A program made the position numbers and the translations under genes. Below are positions 26,187 to 35,468 of a stretch of 64,000 bases of DNA, in pieces. The stretch lies in assembly GCA_050633905.1 (NCBI GenBank), contig JBOEHJ010000005.1:1-64000 (forward strand). Direction: 5' to 3'. This DNA comes from JANQPX01 sp050633905. Lineage in GTDB: Bacteria; Pseudomonadota; Alphaproteobacteria; Geminicoccales; Geminicoccaceae. The notes below the pieces were generated by a model that did no database searches, was not told the DNA's origin, and saw nothing but the letters and a program-made list of their open reading frames with translations. How positions within the stretch are numbered: position 1 is the first letter of the stretch; the number at the start of each line of letters is the position of its first letter.

Positions 26187-27419
26187 TTAGACCGATACCT
26201 GTTGGAATTCGGGTGCACGCCATAGCTCCTGCACCATGATTTCTTTCAGACGGCTGATCGCCGTCCAGATATCGTGATGGGAGAGGTAGAGTGGGCCGAG
26301 GCCAAAGCGAATCTGCTCGGGACGGCGGAAGGACGATACCACGCCATGGGCTAGGAGTGCCTCGGTAACCGCGCCGGCACCGGGGGCTCGAAAAGCGATG
26401 TGGCCTCCTTGGCGGTCATAATCCAGTGGTGACACGACCTCGATGCCGAAGCTGGCGCATTCCTGGGCTAAGAGCTCCTTTGTGAGGTCGCTCAAAGAGC
26501 GATGCTTGGCGTAGAGATCCGCTGGGTCGACGTCCCGAAGAATTGATGCTGCGGCTGAAAAGACCTCGTTAGCGACGACGGTAGGCGTGCCGGTCATGAA
26601 GCGGTTGACGCCCGATCCCGGTTCATAATGGTCGGAAAACGCAAAATAATCGGCGTGGCCGATCCAGCCGGCGATGGCAGGCCAAGCGTCGTCCTGATGA
26701 TCCGGGTGGGCATAGATGTAGGCGGGGGAGCCTGGACCGCCTGAGAGGTATTTGTAGCCGCAGCCTACAGCGAAGTCGGCGTTGGCTGCTTTGAGATCGA
26801 CCGGGATAGCACCGGCGGCGTGGGAGAGATCAAAGACGACGAGCGCACCCGCTTCATGGGCAAGTTTGGTGATTTCCTCCATGTCCCAACGTTCGCTGGT
26901 CCGATAGTCAACCAAGGACAAATAAACGATGGCGACGTTCGCCCCGATAGCGGGGATGAGGTCGGCTTTGCTGTCGATGAGCTGGACCTCGGGGGTGCCG
27001 AGAAGGCGGCTGAGGCCCTCGGCGATGTAAATGTCCGTTGGGAAATTGGCACGTTCGGTGAGGATGATCTTGCCGCTTTGGCGGCGTTTCCAAGCGTAGG
27101 CCAGGATCTTGAAGAGGTTGATCGAGGTGCTGTCGGCGACAATCACGTCCTCGGCATCTGCACCGATAAAGGGAGCGATGGCAGTGCCTATGTCGTGGGG
27201 GAGATCAAGCCAGTCGAACCTGGTCCAGCCGCTTCGTCTTGCTTCAACCCATCCTTCCTGGCAGAGGCGTTCCAGGCGGGCGGGGACGTCCTTCGGCATG
27301 GCGCCCATGGAGTTGGCATCGAGGTAGATTTTTTCGCCCTGCGCCTGAGCAAAGCGGCCGCGGATCGGGTGGAGCGGATCGGCCTCGTCCATCGTCTGGC
27401 AGTTCCGTTCCGTAATCAT
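26187..27419 (-). CDS. kynU: Kynureninase-like PLP enzyme
   Basis: This 410-residue fold-type I PLP enzyme of the kynureninase family cleaves the Cbeta-Cgamma bond of kynurenine-type amino acids to give anthranilate (or an analogue) and alanine. The PLP lysine is in VGCGYKYLSGGPGSPAYIY, with VVFDLSHAAGAIPVDL before it. The N-terminal motif is YLDANSMGAMP instead of the usual YLDGNSLGPLP, and it differs clearly from the second kynureninase at 52845-54038, so its substrate may differ. The start at 27419 has GGAGGGAA upstream. It is divergent from hyuA, suggesting shared control with block A. Confidence 0.82.
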   Translation of the reverse strand: MITERNCQTMDEADPLHPIRGRFAQAQGEKIYLDANSMGAMPKDVPARLERLCQEGWVEARRSGWTRFDWLDLPHDIGTAIAPFIGADAEDVIVADSTSINLFKILAYAWKRRQSGKIILTERANFPTDIYIAEGLSRLLGTPEVQLIDSKADLIPAIGANVAIVYLSLVDYRTSERWDMEEITKLAHEAGALVVFDLSHAAGAIPVDLKAANADFAVGCGYKYLSGGPGSPAYIYAHPDHQDDAWPAIAGWIGHADYFAFSDHYEPGSGVNRFMTGTPTVVANEVFSAAASILRDVDPADLYAKHRSLSDLTKELLAQECASFGIEVVSPLDYDRQGGHIAFRAPGAGAVTEALLAHGVVSSFRRPEQIRFGLGPLYLSHHDIWTAISRLKEIMVQELWRAPEFQQVSV

Positions 27420-27552
27420 TCCCAATTCCCTCCACTTGTCCCTGCCGACGAGGTCATGTCTTATCGGTCTTTGCTCCTTCTCACATTGCGCGGCGATGCG
27501 TCCGAGGGCAAGGTCGTCGACTTTGGAGGTAAGGCAAAATGGGGCAGAGCGG

Positions 27553-29664
27553 ATGATGGACCAGCCAGAGGCAAGGCTGGCCGCCGATATCGGTGGAACG
27601 TTCACCGATGTGGTCTTGGAGCTGGGCGAACGCCAGGCGAGCGTCAAAGTGCTGACCACAGTCGATGCACCCGAACGGGGCGTGATCCAGGGCATCGAGA
27701 CACTCCTCAAGCAGCTTGGCCTGGCACCGTCGGCGATCGGCGTCGTGATCCACGGCACCACGCTTGCGACCAATGCACTGATCGAACGCAAAGGGGCGAG
27801 AACCGCCTTCCTTACCACGGAAGGGGTCAGTGACCTCCTCGATATGGGCTTCGAGAAACGCTACGCCCATTACGATCTCTACCAGGAGCGGCCACCTGCT
27901 CTGGTGCCGCCCGAGCGCCGCTTCGAGATCCCTGAACGGGTCGCTGCTTCTGGCGACATTCTGCTGCCGTTGGACGAAGCGGCAGTACACGAGGTCGCGG
28001 ATAAGCTGGAGACGCTTGGCGCCGAGGCGGTCGCGATCGGCTTTCTTCATGCCTACGCCTATGGCGACCATGAAAGGCGGGTACGGTCGATCCTGGAGGA
28101 ACGTCTCGCCAGCGTCACCTTTTGCCTCTCTTCGGAGATCTGTCCTGAGATCCGGGAGTATGAACGTTTCTCGACCACCGTCGCCAATGCCTATGTGAGG
28201 CCGTTGATGGCCGGCTATTTGGAACGGTTGGCCAGCCTTCTTGTGGAGCGAGGGATCGCGGCACCGCTTTTCATGATGATGTCCGGCGGCGGGCTGACCA
28301 CGCTCGATCAGGCGAGGCGCTTGCCGATCCGACTGGTCGAATCAGGCCCGGCGGGCGGTGCTATCCTAGCTGCCGATATCGCTGATCAAATGAGAGAAAA
28401 GGAGGTCGTCGCCTTCGACATGGGCGGCACCACGGCAAAGGTTTGCCTGATCACGGGCGGCGCGCCTGACCGGTCACGAAGATTTGAGGTGGCGCGCACC
28501 TATCGCGATCTGAAGGGGAGCGGGTTGCCGCTGCGCATTCCGGTGATCGACATGGTCGAGATCGGGGCGGGTGGTGGCTCGATCGGCCGGGTCGATCGGC
28601 TCGGGAGGATCACGGTCGGGCCGGACAGTGCAGGCGCCGATCCAGGGCCAGCTTGCTACAGCAAGGGCGGTCACCGGCCGGCGGTGACCGACGCCAACCT
28701 TCTGCTCGGGCGCATCGATCCGGACGGTTTCGCCGGCGGTGAGATCATGCTCGATCCAAGCCTCGCAGAGGCGGCAGTGAAGCGGGATCTTGGTGACCCG
28801 CTGGGCATGGAATGCCCTTGGGCGGCGGCGGGCGTGATCGAGATCGTGGATGAGAACATGGCCAATGCGGCCAGGGTCCATGCGATCGAGCGCGGCAAGG
28901 TGATCGGCCGGCATAGTATGATCGCTTTTGGGGGCTCGGCGCCGCTGCATGCGGCGAGGCTGGCTGAGAAGCTCGGCATCGAAAGGGTGATCGTGCCGGT
29001 GGGGGCAGGCGTGGGCTCTGCTATCGGTTTTTTGAGGGCACCGCTTGCCTATGAGGTCGTGCAGAGCCGGCGAATGACACTCGCTGCCTTCGACGCGGCT
29101 GCAGCGAACGATCTGATCGTTTCGATGGCCGAGGCGGCATTTGACGTTCTGAAGCCAGCATTAGGCGACAACTCATCCATGGGAGAACTGGAGCGCACAG
29201 CGGTCGTCGACATGCGCTATATCGGCCAGGGCCATGAGCTTTCCATCCCCTTGCCCACCAGGATGCTCGAACCCACCGATGGCGAGACCATCGCTTCGGC
29301 CTTCGAGGAGACCTACGAGGCGACCTATGGCATTCGTTTGGATCATGTCGGTGTTGAGATCACGGCATGGTCGCTCAAGCTTTCGACGCCGGTGTCGGCA
29401 AGTCAGCCCGTAGCCACACCATGCCTCCCGACGCAGCAACAGGCCCAGCCGCTGGGGAGGCGAGAGGTTTTCGACCCCGCCTGTGGCGAGTCCCTTCCAT
29501 GCGCCCTTTATCGACGCGCCGACCTGATGCCGGGCATGGGTTTCGAGGGGCCTGCGATCGTCATGGAGGATCAGACCTCGACCGTGGTGCCGACCGGTTG
29601 GGCAGCATCGATCGTGGGAAATTTTGGGATCGTACTGGAACGGGCAGGGGAGGATGCTGCATGA
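27553..29664 (+). CDS. hyuA: Hydantoinase/oxoprolinase family protein, subunit A (HyuA)
   Basis: This protein of about 703 residues has an N-terminal Hydant_A_N ATP-binding domain (LAADIGGTFTDVVLELGE at about 9-26; VVIHGTTLATNALIERKGA) and a central hydantoinase A domain (SGPAGGAILAAD, VAFDMGGTTAKV, VDMVEIGAGGGSIG). The family couples ATP hydrolysis to opening of lactam or imide rings (5-oxoproline, N-methylhydantoin) or to ketone carboxylation. No acetone-carboxylase gamma subunit is present, favouring ring hydrolysis. The stop overlaps hyuB as ATGA. Confidence 0.88.
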   Translation: MMDQPEARLAADIGGTFTDVVLELGERQASVKVLTTVDAPERGVIQGIETLLKQLGLAPSAIGVVIHGTTLATNALIERKGARTAFLTTEGVSDLLDMGFEKRYAHYDLYQERPPALVPPERRFEIPERVAASGDILLPLDEAAVHEVADKLETLGAEAVAIGFLHAYAYGDHERRVRSILEERLASVTFCLSSEICPEIREYERFSTTVANAYVRPLMAGYLERLASLLVERGIAAPLFMMMSGGGLTTLDQARRLPIRLVESGPAGGAILAADIADQMREKEVVAFDMGGTTAKVCLITGGAPDRSRRFEVARTYRDLKGSGLPLRIPVIDMVEIGAGGGSIGRVDRLGRITVGPDSAGADPGPACYSKGGHRPAVTDANLLLGRIDPDGFAGGEIMLDPSLAEAAVKRDLGDPLGMECPWAAAGVIEIVDENMANAARVHAIERGKVIGRHSMIAFGGSAPLHAARLAEKLGIERVIVPVGAGVGSAIGFLRAPLAYEVVQSRRMTLAAFDAAAANDLIVSMAEAAFDVLKPALGDNSSMGELERTAVVDMRYIGQGHELSIPLPTRMLEPTDGETIASAFEETYEATYGIRLDHVGVEITAWSLKLSTPVSASQPVATPCLPTQQQAQPLGRREVFDPACGESLPCALYRRADLMPGMGFEGPAIVMEDQTSTVVPTGWAASIVGNFGIVLERAGEDAA

Positions 29665-31268
29665 ACGCTGCCGGGGAGGCGATCCGACTTCAAGTGATGT
29701 GGAACCGACTGATCGCCGTCGTTGAGGAGCAGGCGCAGGCGCTCCTGCACACCGCCTTCGGTTCGGTCGCGCGTGAAGCCGGTGATCTTTCGGCGGGCAT
29801 CTACGATCCCGAAGGTCGAATGCTTGCCCAGGCCGTCACCGGCACACCTGGCCATGTCAACACGATGGCAACCGCGGTCCGCCATTTCCTTGATCGGTTC
29901 CCCATCGAAACGATGCAGCCAGGCGACGTATTCGCAACCAATGATCCCTGGCTCGGCACCGGCCATCTCTTCGACTTCGTGGTGGTAACCCCCGCCTTTC
30001 ACCAGGGCCGTGTGGTCGCACTGTTCGCTTGCACCTGCCATGTCATCGATATCGGCGGCAGAGGGTTTACCGCCGAAGCGAATTCGGTGTTCGAGGAAGG
30101 CATCTGGATTCCTCACATGCATCTCCGCCGCGCAGGGGCGCTCAACGAGGAGCTTCTGGCGATCATATCTGCCAATACACGCGCGCCGACCGAAGTGCGC
30201 GGCGATCTTTTGTCACTCGTCAGTGCGAATGACGCCGGTGTCATTCGCCTGGCCGAGATGATGCAGGAATTCGATCTAGGCGATATCAGGAACCTGGCCA
30301 CCTACATTTTGGATTGTTCGCGCCGCGCAGCCCTCGAGGCGATCGCCACTTTGCCCAACGGCACTTACCACGCCGAAATGACCCTGGACGGCTACGAATT
30401 CCCCATCGAGCTTCGCGCAGCGTTAACCGTCAAGCCGGCCGGCTTGAGCTTTGACTATGCGGGGTCATCGATGGCGTCGCGCTTCGGGATTAATTCGCCG
30501 AAATGCTATACCGATGCCTATACCGTCTTCGGCCTGAAATGCGTGATCGCGCCGGACGTGCCGAACAATGCAGGCTCGCTCGACGTGTTCGATATTAGCG
30601 CTGAACCTGGAAGCTGCGTTGCACCTGAGCCGCCGTCCCCTGTCTCTGCCCGCCATGTGATCGGCCAGATGCTGCCGGATCTCGCCTTCGGCTGTCTGGC
30701 GAAAGCGCTGCCGGATCAGGTGCCGGCGGAGAGCGCCGGCTCGATCTGGGTCCTGGCGATGGCAAGCGGCCATGAGCGCATCGAGACATCGGACCTTCGG
30801 CAGAGCCACCGCTTTCAGGTGATGAATGTCGGGATCGGCGGCATTGGTGCCCGTCCTGGTAAAGACGGGATCGATGCCATGGCCTTCCCAAGTGGTGTGG
30901 GCGCCATTCCCGTCGAGATCACCGAGAATGAATGCCCTTTGGTTTTCTGGCGAAAAGCGATGCTGCCTGGCTCAGGTGGTGCCGGGCGCTACCGGGGTGG
31001 GATGGGGCAGGTGATCGAGATCGGGCATCGAGGCGATGCTCCCTTTACCATCGCGGCGGCGACCTTCGATCGGATTGATAATCCGGCACGCGGCAGAAAC
31101 GGTGGCGGGGCGGGCAAGCCTGGCGCTGCCTATCTCGCGTCCGGCGAGCCGCTGGTCGGCAAGGCCGTTCATGTCATTCCTCCAGGCGATCGTCTGGTGG
31201 TCGAGACGCCGGGTGGAGGTGGGCTAGGGCGCGCAACGCCGGGTAGCGAAAAGGAGCGATCGACATGA
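29661..31268 (+). CDS. hyuB: Hydantoinase B/oxoprolinase family protein (HyuB)
   Basis: This 535-residue partner of HyuA starts at 29661 (MNAAGEAIRLQVMWNRL) inside the hyuA stop. Family motifs include SAGIYDPEGRMLAQA, GDVFATNDPWLGTGHL and the C-terminal VETPGGGGLGRATPGS. Together with HyuA it would form an ATP-dependent amidohydrolase acting on a cyclic amide. Its 3' end overlaps the SRPBCC gene by 4 bases. Confidence 0.9.
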   Translation: MNAAGEAIRLQVMWNRLIAVVEEQAQALLHTAFGSVAREAGDLSAGIYDPEGRMLAQAVTGTPGHVNTMATAVRHFLDRFPIETMQPGDVFATNDPWLGTGHLFDFVVVTPAFHQGRVVALFACTCHVIDIGGRGFTAEANSVFEEGIWIPHMHLRRAGALNEELLAIISANTRAPTEVRGDLLSLVSANDAGVIRLAEMMQEFDLGDIRNLATYILDCSRRAALEAIATLPNGTYHAEMTLDGYEFPIELRAALTVKPAGLSFDYAGSSMASRFGINSPKCYTDAYTVFGLKCVIAPDVPNNAGSLDVFDISAEPGSCVAPEPPSPVSARHVIGQMLPDLAFGCLAKALPDQVPAESAGSIWVLAMASGHERIETSDLRQSHRFQVMNVGIGGIGARPGKDGIDAMAFPSGVGAIPVEITENECPLVFWRKAMLPGSGGAGRYRGGMGQVIEIGHRGDAPFTIAAATFDRIDNPARGRNGGGAGKPGAAYLASGEPLVGKAVHVIPPGDRLVVETPGGGGLGRATPGSEKERST

Positions 31269-31708
31269 TCGACATCCAGTCTCACATTACCTCGATCACC
31301 ATCGAAGCACCGGCAGAGACGGTTTTTTCGTATATGAGTGATCCGACAAGGTTGGATCACTGGTCGTTTGGCACGTGGGAAACGTTGCTGCACGAGGACG
31401 GACTGATCGAGGGCCGCGCGATCTTCGATGGAGCACGGACATTCGTTCGCATCGATGCCGATAGGTCCCGTCTCCTGATCGACTATCATCTCGGTGTGGA
31501 CAAGGATCAGCTGACGCCCCGTATCTCGGTCCGGGTCATCCCCGGCGGCAGGCTCGATCTTGGCCCGGATCAGGCCGTGCTGACCTTCATCGCCTGGCGC
31601 CCGGCATCGATGGACGATGCCCGCTGGCGCCGCCTGACCGCGTCTCATGAGTTCGAAGCGGTGTTGCTGAAATCATTGATTGTTGCGGACGGGCCGAGCC
31701 CAGGCTAG
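31265..31708 (+). CDS. SRPBCC/START-like protein of block A
   Basis: This 147-residue protein has the SRPBCC opening pattern ITIEAPAETVFSYMSDPTRLDHW. There is no signal peptide, so it is probably cytoplasmic. Members bind hydrophobic or aromatic ligands and sometimes act as cyclases or hydratases; the exact role is unknown. Coupled translation with hyuB suggests it handles the same substrate. Confidence 0.75.
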   Translation: MIDIQSHITSITIEAPAETVFSYMSDPTRLDHWSFGTWETLLHEDGLIEGRAIFDGARTFVRIDADRSRLLIDYHLGVDKDQLTPRISVRVIPGGRLDLGPDQAVLTFIAWRPASMDDARWRRLTASHEFEAVLLKSLIVADGPSPG

Positions 31709-31818
31709 TTGCCAGGGGGAAAAAGCGCATCTTGCAAGGCTGCACCGTTTCCTGTTTGCTCGATAGCAAGGCGCAAATAAGCGCGACGACGATTTGTAGA
31801 AAAGGGAGGAGCCAAGCC

Positions 31819-33033
31819 ATGACGATCCGAGCGAGTATCGTTGCCCTCACAGTGGTGGCTGCGGTGGGGACATCGACCACAGCCATCGGACAGGAGAGCG
31901 TCAAAATCGGCGTTCTCGCCGGGGTGACCGGGCCGCTGGCGAACTTCATTCCGCCGATGCTCGATTCGGTCAATCTTGTGGTGCAGCAGGTGAACGATCA
32001 GGGTGGTCTTCTCGACGGTCAGTCGATGGAAATCGTGATCGCCGACACCCAGGCCGCAGCCCAGCCTGCCGTCGATGCCGCGAACAAGCTTGTCGGCGTC
32101 GAGAATGTCGCCGCGATCTGGGGCGCTTTATCCTCAGGCGCGACCCTCGCAGCCGCGACGTCTGTCGCCGTGCCCAACAAGGTGGTCATGCTCTCTCCGA
32201 CCGCAACCTCCCCTGAGATGACCGGGCTCAACGACGACGATTACATCTTCCGGGTCGTGGCCAGCGACGACTATCAGGGCAAAGTGCTGGCCGACATCGT
32301 GAAGGAGGAGGGGATCAACAAGGTCGCTGTCACCTATGTCAACAACGACTACGGCGTCGGCATCGCGCGCACCTTCATCGATGCCTACAAGACGGCGGGC
32401 GGTGAGGTCACCGGCGAGCAGAAGCATGAGGAGAAGAGTGCCTCATATCGTGCCGAGCTTGCGACCCTTGCCGGTGGCGAGCCCGAAGCGCTCGTGGTGA
32501 TCGCCTATGCCGGTGGCAGTGGCATCTCCATCGTTCGCCAATCCCTTGAGAATGGCCTGTTCGACCGCTTCATCGGTACGGACGGCCTGCGTGATAACAA
32601 GTTGATCGAGGAACTGGGCGAAGAGAACCTGGCGACCACCTTCTTCAGCTCACCCACCTCGCCTCCTGGCACGACAGCGCAGGAAAAATTCAAGGGTGCT
32701 TACGAAGCGGCCTATGAAACCGCAGAGGACAAGATCTTCATCGAGCAGTCCTACGACGCCGCCTTTCTCCTGGCACTTGCTGTCGAGCAGGCAGGCAGCG
32801 CCGATCGTGCCGCGATCCGCGACGCTCTCCGCGCTGTCGCTGGCCCACCAGGCGAGGTGATCGAGCCAGGGGAATGGGCCAAGGCCAAGGAGCTGATAGC
32901 AGCCGGCACCGACATTAACTATGAGGGCGTCGGCGGCTCGCTCGACTTCGACGATGTCGGCGATGTCACCGGTTTCTTCGGCAAGTTCGTGGTCGAAAAC
33001 GGTAGCTACATAGAAACCGGCGTCTACCAATAG
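31819..33033 (+). CDS. Branched-chain-type ABC transporter substrate-binding protein 1
   Basis: This 404-residue protein of the LivJ/Peripla_BP_6 family has a signal peptide (about 24 residues, ending TSTTAIGQE). Visible segments are VKIGVLAGVTGPLANF and VYVNNDYGVGIARTF-like VTYVNNDYGVGIA. GGGAGGAG precedes the start at 31819. The same family carries amino acids, amides and aromatic acids. The TAG stop is followed at once by a palindrome of the window-wide repeat family. A second paralogue is at 39963-41222. Confidence 0.9.
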   Translation: MTIRASIVALTVVAAVGTSTTAIGQESVKIGVLAGVTGPLANFIPPMLDSVNLVVQQVNDQGGLLDGQSMEIVIADTQAAAQPAVDAANKLVGVENVAAIWGALSSGATLAAATSVAVPNKVVMLSPTATSPEMTGLNDDDYIFRVVASDDYQGKVLADIVKEEGINKVAVTYVNNDYGVGIARTFIDAYKTAGGEVTGEQKHEEKSASYRAELATLAGGEPEALVVIAYAGGSGISIVRQSLENGLFDRFIGTDGLRDNKLIEELGEENLATTFFSSPTSPPGTTAQEKFKGAYEAAYETAEDKIFIEQSYDAAFLLALAVEQAGSADRAAIRDALRAVAGPPGEVIEPGEWAKAKELIAAGTDINYEGVGGSLDFDDVGDVTGFFGKFVVENGSYIETGVYQ

Positions 33034-33049
33034 GTCGGGTGCCGACCTC
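33031..33049 (+). repeat. Palindrome right after the SBP1 stop codon
   Basis: TAG is followed by GGTCGG-GTG-CCGACC, a perfect 6-base stem with a GTG loop, and then TCGTGGACTTGGAC. The equivalent site after the second SBP gene (41220-41237) has GGTGGC-GTG-GCCACC then TCATGGACCTGGAC, so the stem has changed on both sides while pairing is kept. There is no T run. It may stabilise the SBP message or be an end of the CTAG repeat element. Confidence 0.6.
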
Positions 33050-33140
33050 GTGGACTTGGACCTCGTCACCAGGTGGGACGGCCTGCGGCTGGTTGGGTTG
33101 AGAAGTCAACCGTCTGCCGGTGGCTGCGGCAGGCAGTGAC

Positions 33141-34040
33141 GTGGATCTGATTGCTTTCGTCAATTTTTACCTGGTGCCGGGGATTATCCTCGGTAGCATC
33201 TACGCGCTCGGTGCCGTCGGCGTGTCATTGTTGTTCGGCATCCTGCGCTTTGCCCATTTCGCTCATGGCGATCTGATGACCTTCGGCGCTTACGTCACCT
33301 TGACCGTCGTCGGTGTGAGCGGACTTTCCGCTTTTTTGGCCCTGCCGATTGGTATCGGTGCCGCTGTGGCGCTGGCGCTTCTGGTCAATGCGGCCTTCTA
33401 CCGGCCGCTCAAGCATCTGCCGACCATTGTGACCGTGATCTCGAGTTTTGGGATCGCGCTGATGATCCGGGCCTCGGTCCAGTTGATCTGGGGCACCGAC
33501 ATCGAGAGCTATCGAAGCGGTATTCAAAAACCGCTGATCCTGTTCGATACCTTTCGGATTGCCGAACGTCACATCTGGATCGTGCTGATCACCGCAGGAC
33601 TGATCGTCCTACTTCACCACTTCCTCGCACGCACCAAGATCGGCAAGGCCATGCGCGCGGTGGCCGATGATCCGGCGCTCGCCTCGGTCTCGGGCATCGA
33701 TATCGAGCATGTCGTCCGCTGGGTCTGGGTGATCGGTGGTGGGCTTGCTGCTGTGGCCGGAGTCTTCCTTGGCATCGATAATCAGCTTCATACCAATATG
33801 GGCTGGGACCTCCTGCTGCCGGTGTTTGCCGCAGCTCTACTCGGGGGGATCGGCAAACCTTATGGAGCGATCGCCGGCGGTTATGTCATCGGCATCGCGC
33901 AAGAGCTCTCGACCTATCCCTGGCTTGGTTCGACGCCATTTGTCGATCCCGGTTACAAAAGTGCGATCGCATTCGGGATCTTGGTGGTCATGCTGATCTG
34001 GCGACCGCAGGGCCTCACCCGTGGCCGGCTGTTCACATGA
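33141..34040 (+). CDS. Branched-chain-type ABC permease 1a (LivH-like)
   Basis: This protein of about 299 residues and eight or more helices belongs to the LivH family: LVPGIILGSIYALGAVGVSLLFGILRF at the N-terminus (the first residues show the family pattern) and FAAALLGGIGKPYGAIAGG in the C-terminal half. I choose the GTG at 33141 (VDLIAFVNFY); a GTG at 33120 would add seven residues. The stop overlaps the next permease gene as ATGA. Confidence 0.87.
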   Translation: MDLIAFVNFYLVPGIILGSIYALGAVGVSLLFGILRFAHFAHGDLMTFGAYVTLTVVGVSGLSAFLALPIGIGAAVALALLVNAAFYRPLKHLPTIVTVISSFGIALMIRASVQLIWGTDIESYRSGIQKPLILFDTFRIAERHIWIVLITAGLIVLLHHFLARTKIGKAMRAVADDPALASVSGIDIEHVVRWVWVIGGGLAAVAGVFLGIDNQLHTNMGWDLLLPVFAAALLGGIGKPYGAIAGGYVIGIAQELSTYPWLGSTPFVDPGYKSAIAFGILVVMLIWRPQGLTRGRLFT

Positions 34041-34996
34041 CGATCGATCCGGGGCTTCTTCTCTATCTCACCAGCCTGCTAACCATGGGCGGGCTCTACG
34101 GCATTCTCTGCCTCGGCCTCAACGTCCAATGGGGCATGACCGGACTGTTCAACGCCGGCATCGCCGGCTTCTTCGCGATCGGTGCCTACACGGCGGCCAT
34201 TCTTTCAACGCCGGCAGCTTCTAGCCACCTCGGTGGTTTTGGCCTGCCGGTGGCTGTTGCTCTGATTTGCGCGATGGCCATCTCCGGCATGCTCGGCTGG
34301 GTGGTGGGGCGGGTCTGCATTCGCTTGAAGAGCGATTACCTGGCGATCGCCACCATCGGCATCGCCGAAATCCTTCGCCTGGTTGTGCGCAACGAGGATA
34401 CAATTACGGCAGGCTCGCTCGGTATCAAAAACATCCCGAAGCCATTCGAGCATTGGGGGCCACCGTCGACCGATCTCGTCTTTCTCGGCATCGTCATCCT
34501 AGTGACGGCAGCGGTCTTCTTTTTTTGTCAGCGGATCCAGCATTCGCCCTGGGGGCGCACCATGCGCGCGATCCGGGACAACGAGATCGCCGCCCGTGCC
34601 TTTGGCAAAGACGTCGACGCCCTTCGTCTCCAGGCGTTCGCGATTGGCTCGGCAATCATGGGGCTCGGCGGCGCGCTGCAGGCCCATTATTTCAAGTTTC
34701 TCAGCCCGGAAGCTACCGAGCCGCTGCTCACCACATTTCTGGTGTGGGTGATGCTGATCGCTGGCGGCAGTGGCAACAACAAGGGCGCGGTGCTTGGTGC
34801 TGTTCTGATCTGGGTCCTTTGGTCATCGACCGAATTGCTGTCCGGTCGCCTGCCCGAGGACTGGGCGGTCAAGCTTGCCTATATCCGGGTTCTGATGATC
34901 GGCTTTTTCCTACAGCTCGTGCTCCGGTTCTTCCCAGGTGGCCTCATCCCGGAACAGGCACGTTCCTATGGACCTGGCGCATCGCCGCCTCGATGA
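34037..34996 (+). CDS. Branched-chain-type ABC permease 1b (LivM-like)
   Basis: This 319-residue permease is of the LivM family. It opens with TMGGLYGILCLGLNVQWGMT, then GLFNAGIAGFFAIGAYTAA, and has the cytoplasmic EAA-like loop SPWGRTMRAIRDNEIAARAFGK. It pairs with the LivH-like protein before it. A 103-base gap containing a hairpin (35023-35040) follows. Confidence 0.9.
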   Translation: MTIDPGLLLYLTSLLTMGGLYGILCLGLNVQWGMTGLFNAGIAGFFAIGAYTAAILSTPAASSHLGGFGLPVAVALICAMAISGMLGWVVGRVCIRLKSDYLAIATIGIAEILRLVVRNEDTITAGSLGIKNIPKPFEHWGPPSTDLVFLGIVILVTAAVFFFCQRIQHSPWGRTMRAIRDNEIAARAFGKDVDALRLQAFAIGSAIMGLGGALQAHYFKFLSPEATEPLLTTFLVWVMLIAGGSGNNKGAVLGAVLIWVLWSSTELLSGRLPEDWAVKLAYIRVLMIGFFLQLVLRFFPGGLIPEQARSYGPGASPPR

Positions 34997-35022
34997 AGCC
35001 AGCTCGTCTCCTCCTTCGATGT

Positions 35023-35040
35023 CCAGAGGCTGCCCTCTGG
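35023..35040 (+). terminator. Intercistronic hairpin after livM1
   Basis: CCAGAGG-CTGC-CCTCTGG forms a perfect 7-base stem with a 4-base loop between the first permease pair and the TIGR04076 gene. No T run follows, so it is more likely an mRNA-stabilising or partial attenuation structure than a full terminator. Confidence 0.4.
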
Positions 35041-35099
35041 TCATGCCGATGCATCACGTCTAAGATTCGTAAAATAATGGGATAAGAAACAGGGAAGAC

Positions 35100-35468
35100 A
35101 TGACGGTCGTGAGCGTCGATGATCGCTTTGAACTCTATGATCTCGAAGTTGAAGTTGTGGCCGGGGATCGGCCGATGGTGTGCGATCATCAGGCCGGTGA
35201 AACCTTTCAAGTCATCGGTGAAATGATCATCTTTCCGGAAAACGGCAGGCGGCGGTTTCCGATGTATCCGCTCGCTGCCTTGCTTCCACTCCTTCCGGCG
35301 AAACAGCGACCGACCGACGACCATGACTGGATGACCACCGATGCCGAGATCGCCTGTCCCGATCCCCATTGTGGTGGTCGGTTTCGGATCACGCGTCTCG
35401 GCAAGCGCAGCTTCAGCCATGCCGAGACGACGGTTGTGCCATTGCCACTCTCCGGCCCATCGACATGA
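35100..35468 (+). CDS. TIGR04076 family protein
   Basis: This 122-residue protein matches the small TIGR04076 family: a beta-strand start (YDLEVEVVAGDRPMVCDHQ), a GETFQV segment and the C-terminal CPDPHCGGRFRITRLG with two cysteines. Function is unknown. It overlaps the following aldo-keto reductase gene as ATGA, and the family is often found next to such reductases in catabolic clusters. Confidence 0.7.
   Translation: MTVVSVDDRFELYDLEVEVVAGDRPMVCDHQAGETFQVIGEMIIFPENGRRRFPMYPLAALLPLLPAKQRPTDDHDWMTTDAEIACPDPHCGGRFRITRLGKRSFSHAETTVVPLPLSGPST

Noticed and set aside
33031..33145. Complete MITE after SBP1, with a right end near 33137-33144 (TGACGTGG)
   Set aside because: The right-end match is only eight bases and has no CTAG; I report only the left palindrome.
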